Shown in pieces: positions 8,164 through 15,841 of a stretch of 40,910 nt of DNA. Source of the DNA: a virus. The notes beneath the pieces were generated by a model, which ran no database searches, had not been told where the DNA came from, and saw nothing but the letters and a program-made list of their open reading frames with translations. Within the stretch, counting starts at the first letter, position 1, and each line of letters begins with the position of its first letter. The translations under genes and the position numbers were made by a program. The stretch is from IMG/VR virus record IMGVR_UViG_3300035698_016077, positions 1 through 40,910 of that record; one strand, 5' to 3'.

Positions 8164-8877
8164 ATGACGTACAACAATCAGAATCAGGGCGGTGGACACC
8201 AGAATCAGAATCAGAATCAGAATCAAGGTGGCTATCAGAATCAGGGCGGGAATGGCGGAAATGGTGGAGGACAGAGAGTAGTCCCTCAACGAGCAGGAAC
8301 TAATGAATTGGTATTGGAAGGTCAGATCTTTGATTTGAATCCTAAATATACTAAGAATGGTACGCCTGTCATGAGTGGAAAAATCTTAGTTCCTTTCCAG
8401 AAGAAAGATGGCGGATGGATCGGTTCTCAGTTCAATTTCACAGCTTGGAATGATATTTGTGAACAACTGAATGGTATGGTCGGTGATGGTGGATGGGCAG
8501 TATTGAAGGGTAATATCAAAAACTCTTCTTACGAATCCAGAGAAGGTAAGAAATGGAAAACCGAATTAGTAGTTCAATCTTTCCAATCTGATAATTCTGC
8601 TGATGCTCAACAACAAAATCAACAGACATATCAAAATCAAAATCAAAATCAGAATCAGAATCAAAACCAGGGCCAACAAAACCAAGGCCAACAGAATCAG
8701 GGTCAACCAGTTCAACCACAAGGTCAGAATGAACCTGTTCAACCAAATGGCCAACAGGGACAGCAAGATCAGCAGGAACAACAAACTCAGAGACAATTCA
8801 ATACTGATGGAACTCCTCTTAATCCTCAAATGAACGATGGGGTTAATGAGGGTGGTAACGGAAACTTTTCGCAGTAA
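8164..8877 (+). CDS. ssb: Single-stranded DNA-binding protein with two Q/N-rich tails
   Basis: A 237-residue SSB. The OB-fold runs from about residue 47 to 141 (NELVLEGQI, NGTPVMSGKILVPF, NFTAWND, WAVLKGNIK, KKWKTELVVQSF). Ahead of it is a 45-residue Gln/Asn/Gly-rich low-complexity segment, which is unusual because SSB normally begins with the OB-fold. After it comes a 95-residue Gln/Asn-rich tail. The end (GGNGNFSQ) lacks the acidic D-D-I-P-F tip that recruits partner proteins in most bacterial SSBs. AAAGGAG at 8151-8157 fits the ATG at 8164. An ATG four bases earlier opens only a 47-codon frame. It would coat single-stranded DNA for the RecA, DnaB, DnaG and DnaE encoded nearby. Confidence 0.9.
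   Translation: MTYNNQNQGGGHQNQNQNQNQGGYQNQGGNGGNGGGQRVVPQRAGTNELVLEGQIFDLNPKYTKNGTPVMSGKILVPFQKKDGGWIGSQFNFTAWNDICEQLNGMVGDGGWAVLKGNIKNSSYESREGKKWKTELVVQSFQSDNSADAQQQNQQTYQNQNQNQNQNQNQGQQNQGQQNQGQPVQPQGQNEPVQPNGQQGQQDQQEQQTQRQFNTDGTPLNPQMNDGVNEGGNGNFSQ
8200..8226 (+). repeat. Hexanucleotide CAGAAT run in the SSB N-terminus
   Basis: Four consecutive CAGAAT units plus CAA encode alternating Gln-Asn. Such runs are prone to slippage, which would add or remove Gln-Asn pairs without shifting the frame. Confidence 0.85.
8632..8706 (+). repeat. CAAAAT/CAGAAT hexamer tract in the SSB C-terminal tail
   Basis: Diverged six-base units of the form CARAAY, followed by related CARGGCCAA units, encode Gln-Asn and Gln-Gly repeats. 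It matches the N-terminal run in unit and frame, so both tails probably arose by the same slippage process. Confidence 0.8.
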
Positions 8878-8885
8878 CGATTAAC

Positions 8886-8909
8886 GGCATGGGGAGAAAT
8901 CCCCATGCC
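8886..8909 (+). other. Perfect 10-bp hairpin with GAAA tetraloop
   Basis: GGCATGGGGA (8886-8895) pairs perfectly with TCCCCATGCC (8900-8909) around a GAAA (GNRA) loop. It lies nine bases after the ssb stop and just before the ribosome site of the next gene. No U-tract follows, so a stabilising or processing hairpin is more likely than a terminator. Confidence 0.75.
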
Positions 8910-8928
8910 ATATCAAAGGAGAGAAACA

Positions 8929-9336
8929 ATGGTCAAAGAGAAAGTAAAGGGCGTAAAGGCCAAGAAAGAATCTACAGATTTCATTCGTATTGGTGATTCT
9001 AATTATCGTTTCAGAACTGACAATTATAACTGGATCTTAGAAAACGAAAAAGAGACTAAGGTCGTTATACGTAAAGGCGTAGAATATGAGGCTGGATCTA
9101 AGGTTTATGTTATAGGATTCTTCCGCACATTTGCTGACTTGGTTTCTCATCTTATCAATAATGAAGTCAGAGATCAATCTAATACTTCCAGTGATTTATT
9201 AGATTTTTTAGAAAGATATGAAAAAGTATCTTTGTCTGTATTGAACAGATCTGAACAAATCATGAGAGAACTTAATGAGGATCGTCCTGTCGGTAATATA
9301 TCAGATTCTGTTAAACAGTATTCGTTAAAAAAGTAA
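8929..9336 (+). CDS. Unknown basic 135-residue protein downstream of ssb
   Basis: No family recognised. The first 15 residues are Lys-rich. Residues 16-80 look like a compact beta-rich domain (FIRIGDSNYRFRTDNYNWIL, then EAGSKVYVIGFFRTFADLVSHLI), and the rest is helical and charged. I chose the ATG at 8929 because AAAGGAGAG stands five bases before it. The frame is open back to 8905, but that start would lie inside the hairpin arm. Similar short proteins with a Y-N-W-I-L-E core are common in phages, and I cannot give their function. It closes the replication operon. Confidence 0.65.
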   Translation: MVKEKVKGVKAKKESTDFIRIGDSNYRFRTDNYNWILENEKETKVVIRKGVEYEAGSKVYVIGFFRTFADLVSHLINNEVRDQSNTSSDLLDFLERYEKVSLSVLNRSEQIMRELNEDRPVGNISDSVKQYSLKK

Positions 9337-9356
9337 ACTTAAAAAGAAATGTAGTA

Positions 9357-9398
9357 TTGTCCGGTTTTCAGTTATATATAAGATAGCCCACCTATACT
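9357..9398 (+). promoter_or_regulatory. Possible promoter region before nrdJ
   Basis: The 83-base gap before nrdJ holds TTGTCC at 9357 with TAAGAT 16 bases on, and separately a good -10-like TATACT at 9393-9398 without a convincing -35. The gap itself, unusual in this compact region, suggests a promoter. Which pair is used is unclear. GAGGG precedes the ATG at 9420. Confidence 0.4.
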
Positions 9399-9419
9399 AG
9401 ACAGAATCAAGAGGGAAAA

Positions 9420-12400
9420 ATGCCAGAGGAAATAACAAAAAAAATTGAACTAAGTGACTCCGCTATAAGTGTCCTAGAAGAAAGATATTTATTAAGAAAT
9501 AAGAAGGGTGAACTATCGGAAACCCCAGAACAGATGTTTCGAAGAGTGGCAAAATTTGCCGCATCAGTAGAAAAAGACAAGAAGCATTACGAAGAAGAAT
9601 ATTACAGAATTATGTCGGATTTGAAATTTATTCCGTCAAGTCCTGTATTAATGAACGCGGGAACAAAGAATCCAATGGTTTTTGCTTGCTTCGTTCTGAA
9701 TCCAGAAGATTCTATGGATTCAATATTTGGAAGAGTAAAAGATGTAGCAACAATATTTAAACTTGGTGGAGGAGTAGGACTATCGTTTAGTAAATTGAGA
9801 TCTAGTGGTTCTGGCATAGCGACTACTGGTGGAACTAGTTCTGGACCTGTTTCATTTATGAAAAATTTTGATATGGCCGCAGATTCAGTCAAACAAGGCG
9901 GTAAACGAAGAGGTGCGCTTCTAGCTACTATTCGTGTTGATCATCCTGATATTCTAGAGTTTATAAAATGTAAAAACGATGACTTTTCATTTCAAAATAT
10001 GAACATCTCTGTTGGCATTACGGATGAATTCATGGAAGCCGTGGCAGAAGATGAAAAGATTTGGTTAATAGACCCAAAAGACAATAAGAAGATTAAACCT
10101 AAAGTAAGTGCAAAGATGATCTGGAACAAGATTGTAGAGAGTGCTCATTCCACAGGTGATCCAGGTATCCTTTTCTTAGACAATATTAACAGAGATAATA
10201 AAGTCCCAGAAGTTGGAAGCATTGAAAGTACTAACCCATGCGCTTGTAAGGGATCTTTGTTGCTAACAAAAAGTGGATACAGAAAAATAGAAGATTTAGT
10301 TGATGTTGATGTTGAAATTTGGGATGGGTTAAAGTGGACGCTTGGAACAGTTATTTATACTGGCATTAAGCCTGTTTATAAGAGCAAGTTTTCTTCTGGC
10401 CAAGAAATTCTAACAACAGATAATCATAAAATATCTATAGCAAATAATGATTCTCGGTTTAATGATACAATTCATAATACAGATGAGAGATCAGATATAG
10501 AAGTAAGTGATTTACAGCCTGGAGATGCACTTTTTGAAAATTATATGCCATTATATTTTGGAGATAAAAAATTAGAAGATAATATTTCTGTTTTTCTAGG
10601 CTTCATGCAAGGAGATGGTACATATCATAAAGAGTCCCAAAAGTGGAAACATGTCAATATCGGCAGACGAGATAGTGATGTAATAGAGTATTTTAACGAT
10701 AATTTTGAAACTGAATTTGATGATGATCAAAATAGAAGAGTGTATGTACTCCCCAGCTCTTTGTCTAAAATTTGTGACGATTATTTATTTGGTAACATTT
10801 TGCCCGAAAGAAATTTATCTGATGAAGTTATGCAGATGGGCAGTGAAGATTTGAAAATGTTCTTGAGAGGTCTGTATTCTGCTAATGGGTCTGTGATATC
10901 TAAAACCAGAGTCGAGTTAAAGACTACCAACAAAAAATTGTCAAAACAAGTTCAAATTTTATTAAAATCTTTCGGAATAAGATCATATATCACAACTAAT
11001 AAATCTAAGGATGTTGAATTTGATAATGGGACTTATAAATGTAAAGAGTCTTATGATTTAGATATTAGTACAGTTGATAGTCTAAATATTTTTAGAGAAA
11101 ATATAGGGTTTATTCATTCTTATAAAAACGATAATTTAGACATGGCTTGCGATAGAAACCCTGGAAGGTTGTTGCCGTCGGTTTTTGTAAACAAAGAATT
11201 GATTGGTGAAAATGAAGTATATGATTTTATTAGCCCAGAAACGAGGCATGGGGTTATCGATGGGATAGAGGTACACAACTGTGGTGAAGTACCTCTACTG
11301 TCCGGTGAATCTTGTGTGCTAGGTTCTACTAATGTTGCTAAATATGATGATTCAGGTAGCGATAGTGGATATGATTGGGAAGGTCTTAGAATAGATTCAG
11401 CCTTGGCCGTAAGAATGTTAGATGCACTCATAGATTTAAATCAGTATCCCCTAGAAGAAATTAAAAATAACACTCAAGCCAATCGAAAAATTGGATATGG
11501 AATTATGGGACTTGCTGACCTTCTTATTCAAAAGGGAATTCCTTACGGATCAGAAGAAGGAGTTTTATTCACACAACAATTAATGGGAAATATTTCTGAG
11601 TTTGCTAAGTCAGCCTCATACGCATTAGGAGAAGAAAAGGGATCATTTCCTAATTTCAATAAGAGCGTTTACAAAGATGGTAAACCCGTTCGTAATTGCA
11701 ACACTATGGCTATCGCTCCTACTGGCACGCTATCTATTATCGGTGATTGTAGTGGTGGTGCGGAACCTGTCTTTGCCTATTCGTATGTCAGGACTGTGAT
11801 GGATGGAAAAGATTTGATTTTTGTTCAGCCCGGTCTTGAAAAGTGGTGTAAGGAAAACAAGACAGGGAAAAGAGCTTACAATAATTTCTTGAAGAGCGGA
11901 AACGTAGATGAGTTGGATCTTCCAGAGGATATGAGAAAAGTGTTTCAAAACGCAGAAGAGATTAGTTCTAGTTGGCACTTAAAAATGCAAGCTGCTATTC
12001 AACACTATGTAGATCTTTCGGTTTCAAAAACCGTAAACTTACCTAGTAGTGCTACGGTACAGGAAGTGTCAGACGTTTATATCGAAGCAAATAATTTAAA
12101 ATGTAAAGGCGTCACCGTATTTAGAGATGGGTGCAAGCGTATGCAAGTATACACTAAAGGCACAGACAAGAACAGAGCCAATGGTGCTGATGGATCGGTT
12201 GTAACTAATGCAGAATTTGTAAGACCTAAAAAGCTAAAAGGTGAAACTGAAGAGTTTGAAACAGCGAGTTGTGGCTCAGTGTTTTGTACAGTTAATTGCA
12301 TGGAAGGAAAACCAGTTGAGACTATCGTTGAGATGGGCAATAGTGGTGACTGTGTAAGTGCGTTTTTGGAGTGGGGTGGAAAATTGGTTAGTCTTTTGCT

Positions 12401-12683
12401 TCAGAATGGAATTGATCCAGCAAAGATCATCAAGAAGTCTAAAAATATTAGATGCTCTCATCCTACTAAAACATTTGGAAAAGATCCTAAATCGTATTTG
12501 TCTTGTCCTAATATTTTGGCTCAGTGCCTAGAAGAAGCCGCCAATCAAAAAGTTGAAGTTCAAAAAATGAGTGAGGCTCATCCTGCCATGACTTGCAAGG
12601 ATTGTGGTTCAAGAATGCAGCTAAATGGGTCTTGTCTTAAATGCGAGAATCCTAGATGCGACAATGGATCTTGTGGAGATTAG
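9420..12683 (+). CDS. nrdJ: Class II (B12-dependent) ribonucleotide reductase with intein
   Basis: A 1087-residue precursor that becomes about 740 residues after removal of a 347-residue intein, the normal NrdJ size. It would reduce ribonucleotides to deoxyribonucleotides with an adenosylcobalamin radical and needs no small subunit, and none is seen here. Landmarks are FIPSSPVLMNAGT (residues 70-82), FKLGGGVGLSFSKLR, KRRGALLATI, the split ESTNP/CGEVPLLSGESC active-site loop, MAIAPTGTLSIIGDCSGG, the TSCPD-type region from about residue 940, and a C-terminal Cys cluster (CKDCG, CLKC, CDNGSC) of the kind that shuttles reducing power. The Cys immediately after the intein (C621) corresponds to the thiyl-radical cysteine of the family, so no activity is possible before splicing. 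Two downstream thioredoxin-fold genes may serve it. Confidence 0.93.
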   Translation: MPEEITKKIELSDSAISVLEERYLLRNKKGELSETPEQMFRRVAKFAASVEKDKKHYEEEYYRIMSDLKFIPSSPVLMNAGTKNPMVFACFVLNPEDSMDSIFGRVKDVATIFKLGGGVGLSFSKLRSSGSGIATTGGTSSGPVSFMKNFDMAADSVKQGGKRRGALLATIRVDHPDILEFIKCKNDDFSFQNMNISVGITDEFMEAVAEDEKIWLIDPKDNKKIKPKVSAKMIWNKIVESAHSTGDPGILFLDNINRDNKVPEVGSIESTNPCACKGSLLLTKSGYRKIEDLVDVDVEIWDGLKWTLGTVIYTGIKPVYKSKFSSGQEILTTDNHKISIANNDSRFNDTIHNTDERSDIEVSDLQPGDALFENYMPLYFGDKKLEDNISVFLGFMQGDGTYHKESQKWKHVNIGRRDSDVIEYFNDNFETEFDDDQNRRVYVLPSSLSKICDDYLFGNILPERNLSDEVMQMGSEDLKMFLRGLYSANGSVISKTRVELKTTNKKLSKQVQILLKSFGIRSYITTNKSKDVEFDNGTYKCKESYDLDISTVDSLNIFRENIGFIHSYKNDNLDMACDRNPGRLLPSVFVNKELIGENEVYDFISPETRHGVIDGIEVHNCGEVPLLSGESCVLGSTNVAKYDDSGSDSGYDWEGLRIDSALAVRMLDALIDLNQYPLEEIKNNTQANRKIGYGIMGLADLLIQKGIPYGSEEGVLFTQQLMGNISEFAKSASYALGEEKGSFPNFNKSVYKDGKPVRNCNTMAIAPTGTLSIIGDCSGGAEPVFAYSYVRTVMDGKDLIFVQPGLEKWCKENKTGKRAYNNFLKSGNVDELDLPEDMRKVFQNAEEISSSWHLKMQAAIQHYVDLSVSKTVNLPSSATVQEVSDVYIEANNLKCKGVTVFRDGCKRMQVYTKGTDKNRANGADGSVVTNAEFVRPKKLKGETEEFETASCGSVFCTVNCMEGKPVETIVEMGNSGDCVSAFLEWGGKLVSLLLQNGIDPAKIIKKSKNIRCSHPTKTFGKDPKSYLSCPNILAQCLEEAANQKVEVQKMSEAHPAMTCKDCGSRMQLNGSCLKCENPRCDNGSCGD
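10239..11279 (+). mobile_element. Intein in NrdJ with degenerate LAGLIDADG endonuclease
   Basis: A 347-residue intein, precursor residues 274-620. It begins with Cys (CACKGSLLLTKSGY) and ends VHN before a Cys. Joining the flanks restores the NrdJ motif S-T-N-P-C-G-E-V-P-L. Splicing blocks are visible: TTDNH (block B) and the final IEVHN. Two LAGLIDADG-type motifs are present, FLGFMQGDG (Asp codon at 10614) and FLRGLYSANG. In the second, the catalytic Asp is Asn (AAT at 10884). Splicing should be intact, but DNA cleavage and homing are probably lost. Confidence 0.9.
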
Positions 12684-12911
12684 ATGCGACGAATAAATAT
12701 TCCATTTTGGTTAAAGAAATTCATTAGAAAAATATCAGGTGTTTCGATTTATTCAATTAGGTGCAAGGTATGTGGCGATGAGTTGAGATGGATCACTAAG
12801 GATGATATTAAATTTTTTCATTGTTTTGATTGTAAGACTTGGTATAATACAAAAATAGAACGAGTTATATTCAGGAAAGGGAAAGCGATATGTGTGGAGA
12901 AAATAAAGTAA
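12684..12911 (+). CDS. Small zinc-ribbon protein
   Basis: A 75-residue basic protein with two C-x2-C knuckles, CKVC near residues 27-30 and CFDC near 47-50. The spacing is typical of a zinc ribbon. The N-terminal 25 residues are Lys/Arg-rich and amphipathic. It starts immediately after the nrdJ stop (TAGATG), and its 3' end overlaps the following gene by 22 bases. Nucleic-acid or protein binding is the usual job of such domains, and no specific partner can be inferred. The next gene also begins with a Cys-rich segment, so the two may be related accessory modules. Confidence 0.6.
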   Translation: MRRINIPFWLKKFIRKISGVSIYSIRCKVCGDELRWITKDDIKFFHCFDCKTWYNTKIERVIFRKGKAICVEKIK

Positions 12912-15841
12912 ATAGAAATTCACTCAACAAAGGAAAGACTTGCTGGAATTGCCCCGCTGCAAAACTTCAAGGGAATGTAGACTTTAGAGCTTGCGGTCAA
13001 AGCCTGAATAGCCATGATGACATGGATGGATCTGGCGAAAATTATATAGTCATTGAATGTTCACGAAGAGAAGATTTAGGATTCTTTTCCCCTGACATTA
13101 CTTTCGAAGAATGCTCAGAGTGGGAATTAACAGAATATGGATACATGCTGAAAAATATGCGTGTAATGATTCTTGGAATTGACGGATACTTGGGTTGGCC
13201 TTTAGCATTGAAGCTAGGTAAGCTAGGTTGTGAAGTGTCAGGTGTTGACAATTACAATCGCAGAAAATGGGTCAAAGAAAGAGGAAGTCATACCGTAGTG
13301 CCGATTGAACCGATGACAGAGAGGCTACACGCCGCATCGGAAATGCTGGGCATTAATATAAACTACCGTGAGATGGATATTCTTGACAAAGATAGACTGG
13401 ATGAGTTTATTCAAGAAGTAAAACCAGAAGCTGTAGTTCATTACGCTGAAAATCCTTCCGCTCCCCATTCCATGATTGACTTTGAACATGCCAAGGATTG
13501 CCAGTATAACAATATTATTGGCTCGTTGGGGGTATTGTACTCCGTGAAAGAGAATTGCCCAGAAGCGTCAATTTTGAAGCTTGCAAGCACAGGTGAGTAT
13601 GATAGTCCGGTATCTCAAAGACCACTATTTGAAGGAATGTTCCCAGGTGATGCCATATTAAAATGGAGAAATGAGGAATGGTCCCTTGGTGGTGAAATGG
13701 TTCCTAAAGGCGTAACAAGTCTTTACCATGTTAGCAAAACAGCAGACTCCCAAAATATGTATGCCAGTACTAAGTGGTGGTGGCTAAGAGGTCATAATAT
13801 CTATCAGGGAGTTATCTTCGGCAATTATACTGAAGAGACTGCAATAGACCCACGATTAAGAACCAGAGCAGACATTGATTCGTGTTTTTTGCCCGGTGCA
13901 GAAGTTCTTATGGGTGATGGTACAAAAAGGAATATTGAAGACATAGAAGTTGGAGACAATGTTATATCTCATAAAGGGGTAGAAAAAAAAGTAGAAAAAG
14001 TTTTCAACAGAGAGTCTGAGAGCGACATTTATTCAGTGGATGTATTGGGGGTTCAAAAAAATATTCTTTGTACTGAAAATCATCCTTTTTTGGTGGCGAA
14101 AAAGAACAGAACATTGAGAGATGGAAATAAAAAGGCAGAAATTGGATTTAGTGAATTAGAATGGGTCACGATAAGTGAACTTTCTGATAAATGTCATAGC
14201 TATAGAGGGAGATATTATGACATTGGTAAGAAATACGATTATGCAAAAAAAGAAATTGGAAATGGAAGAAGTTGTTCTGAGATTGCCAGAAAATTAGGGC
14301 TTGACCCGTCTACGGTTCAGAAATGGAAAAATAGAGACACAGCACCAAGAGGGTGTAAAAAGGATAGTTTTGGACTTTATTATTTACTGATACCCAAAAA
14401 CAAGATTAATGATTGCGTTCCCGAGCATTATATAGATTTAAATAAAGAGACATATTATGGGGTATTGGATGGAGACTTTTTGTATTCAGAAAATTCTGTT
14501 GACAACAATAAAAAAGGGTGCAAAAAAGTAAAAAATAAAATTCCTATAAATAAATATTTTTCTAGAGTTATTGGATACTATTTAGCAAAAGGATGTTGTG
14601 ATGATTACCAGACAAGGTTCACGATGGGAATTAATGAAAAAGATGGTTTGGACGATTTAACTAATTCCCTAGATGAATTAGGTATAGAGTATTCTAAAAC
14701 TTATGCCAGAAAAATTTGCAATGTAACTATAAGCTCCAAACCCATTTCATTGTTATTCGGCAAAAATTTTGGGCATGGATGTAGAGAAAAGTGTTTGTCT
14801 TATAAATTTATGAATTTGAGCATTGATAATACCAAAGAAATCATTAAGGCTTATTGGAGAGGTGATGGGAATAAGACTAAAAGGATGTGCTCGTTTAGTT
14901 CTGTTTCTTATGATTTATTGAGTCAAATTAGATTTTTGCTTTTGAGATTTGGAATATTTTCTTATGTTAAGGAATATGACAGAGTTCAAACTCTAGACTT
15001 TTCCTCCGAAGGAAGAGAACCTTATGAGTTTGAAAGCAAAAGAAAAGAACTGATCATCACTGGCAAAAATTTTGATTTGTTCTGTGAAAATGTTATTGAT
15101 TATGAATATGAAGAACAGGGCGTTTGTCAGGACAGAACTTATGATATAGGTGATTATTTCGCACTGAAGATTAACAACATTTTTGTTGATAAAAATTACG
15201 GAAATAAAAATGTAGTTTACAATTTAGAAGTTGAAGAAGATCATTCTTATTGTGTTAATGATGTAGTAGTGCATAATTGTTTTGGAACTATGTTAAACCG
15301 ATGGATCAGTCAGGCTGTAATAGGCCATCCAATCACTGTATATGGAAGCGGAGAGCAGTATAAAGGGTACATCTCTTTGCAGGATGCTATGCAATGCATG
15401 ATTAGGTTGATAGCTTCTCCTCCAGAACCTGGAGAATACTCCTCATTAAATCAGATAAGTGAATACTCTCAAATCAAAGCGTTAGCTCTTAGGATAGCTA
15501 AGATTGCGAAAGAGTTTGGAATCGATGCTAAAGTTGCTCGTTATGAGAATCCTCGCACAGAATCTGAAGTTCCTTTTGAGATGGTATATGAAAGATTGGA
15601 GAAAGAATTTGGATTCAAATCCATCCAATCAGTAGATGATGAAATTAGAAATACATTTCGTTTATTTTTGGAAGATGAAGTGAAGCAACGCATCATTGAA
15701 AAAGAACATATGATTGTTCCCAATGAGAAATGGGATGGAACGAAAAAGAAGAGTGAAGTTCTAGAGTATTTGGAAATAGAAGAAGAAGCTTCAGAAGAAG
15801 ATTTAATAGAAAAAAGATTAGAAGATTTGGGGTATGTGTGA
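12890..15841 (+). CDS. sqdB: UDP-sulfoquinovose synthase-like SDR with intein and Cys-rich N-terminus
   Basis: A 983-residue precursor, 518 after removal of a 465-residue intein. From about residue 90 it follows the SQD1/SqdB family of extended short-chain dehydrogenases, which make UDP-sulfoquinovose from UDP-glucose and sulfite. The NAD site is GIDGYLGW (96-103). Other landmarks are VDNYNRR, the family-like SAPHSMID and NNIIGSLGVL segments, ASTGEY with T234, YHVSK with Y279 and K283, and, after the intein, FGTMLNRW and GHPITVYGSGEQYKGYISLQD. Residues 1-89 are an extra domain with Cys at 2, 18, 21, 35, 57 and 75 (CWNCP, ACGQ, IECSRRED), unlike known SqdB. Exact product specificity is not proven, since related SDRs could accept another donor. 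It overlaps the zinc-ribbon gene and is followed by thioredoxin (TGATG). Confidence 0.8.
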   Translation: MCGENKVNRNSLNKGKTCWNCPAAKLQGNVDFRACGQSLNSHDDMDGSGENYIVIECSRREDLGFFSPDITFEECSEWELTEYGYMLKNMRVMILGIDGYLGWPLALKLGKLGCEVSGVDNYNRRKWVKERGSHTVVPIEPMTERLHAASEMLGININYREMDILDKDRLDEFIQEVKPEAVVHYAENPSAPHSMIDFEHAKDCQYNNIIGSLGVLYSVKENCPEASILKLASTGEYDSPVSQRPLFEGMFPGDAILKWRNEEWSLGGEMVPKGVTSLYHVSKTADSQNMYASTKWWWLRGHNIYQGVIFGNYTEETAIDPRLRTRADIDSCFLPGAEVLMGDGTKRNIEDIEVGDNVISHKGVEKKVEKVFNRESESDIYSVDVLGVQKNILCTENHPFLVAKKNRTLRDGNKKAEIGFSELEWVTISELSDKCHSYRGRYYDIGKKYDYAKKEIGNGRSCSEIARKLGLDPSTVQKWKNRDTAPRGCKKDSFGLYYLLIPKNKINDCVPEHYIDLNKETYYGVLDGDFLYSENSVDNNKKGCKKVKNKIPINKYFSRVIGYYLAKGCCDDYQTRFTMGINEKDGLDDLTNSLDELGIEYSKTYARKICNVTISSKPISLLFGKNFGHGCREKCLSYKFMNLSIDNTKEIIKAYWRGDGNKTKRMCSFSSVSYDLLSQIRFLLLRFGIFSYVKEYDRVQTLDFSSEGREPYEFESKRKELIITGKNFDLFCENVIDYEYEEQGVCQDRTYDIGDYFALKINNIFVDKNYGNKNVVYNLEVEEDHSYCVNDVVVHNCFGTMLNRWISQAVIGHPITVYGSGEQYKGYISLQDAMQCMIRLIASPPEPGEYSSLNQISEYSQIKALALRIAKIAKEFGIDAKVARYENPRTESEVPFEMVYERLEKEFGFKSIQSVDDEIRNTFRLFLEDEVKQRIIEKEHMIVPNEKWDGTKKKSEVLEYLEIEEEASEEDLIEKRLEDLGYV
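13883..15277 (+). mobile_element. Intein in the SqdB-like enzyme, with inserted HTH and degenerate endonuclease
   Basis: A 465-residue intein, precursor residues 332-796, from CFLPGAEVLMGDG to DVVVHN, followed by Cys. Exteins join as R-A-D-I-D-S-C-F-G-T-M-L-N, restoring the family motif. Block B is CTENHPFLV. Near residues 450-485 of the precursor lies a helix-turn-helix (CSEIARKLGLDPSTVQKW). The LAGLIDADG motifs are VIGYYLAKG, where the usual acidic residue is Lys (AAA at 14588), and IIKAYWRGDG, with intact Asp. Splicing looks functional, while endonuclease activity is doubtful. Confidence 0.9.

Noticed and set aside
8160-8303. ATG at 8160 opening a 47-codon frame over the ssb start
   Set aside because: It is too close to the ribosome site and the product is a Ser-Glu repeat. 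The ssb frame from 8164 holds the OB-fold.
8566-8829. Long antisense and alternative-frame ORFs over the SSB tail
   Set aside because: They come from the hexamer repeats, which keep several frames open. Their translations are low-complexity (Leu/Ile or Lys/Ile runs) and have no ribosome site.
12821-12848. TTGTTT with TATAAT 16 bases on, inside the zinc-ribbon gene
   Set aside because: The -35 matches only three bases and the site is within coding sequence, so it is not supported, although it could give some expression of the SqdB-like gene.
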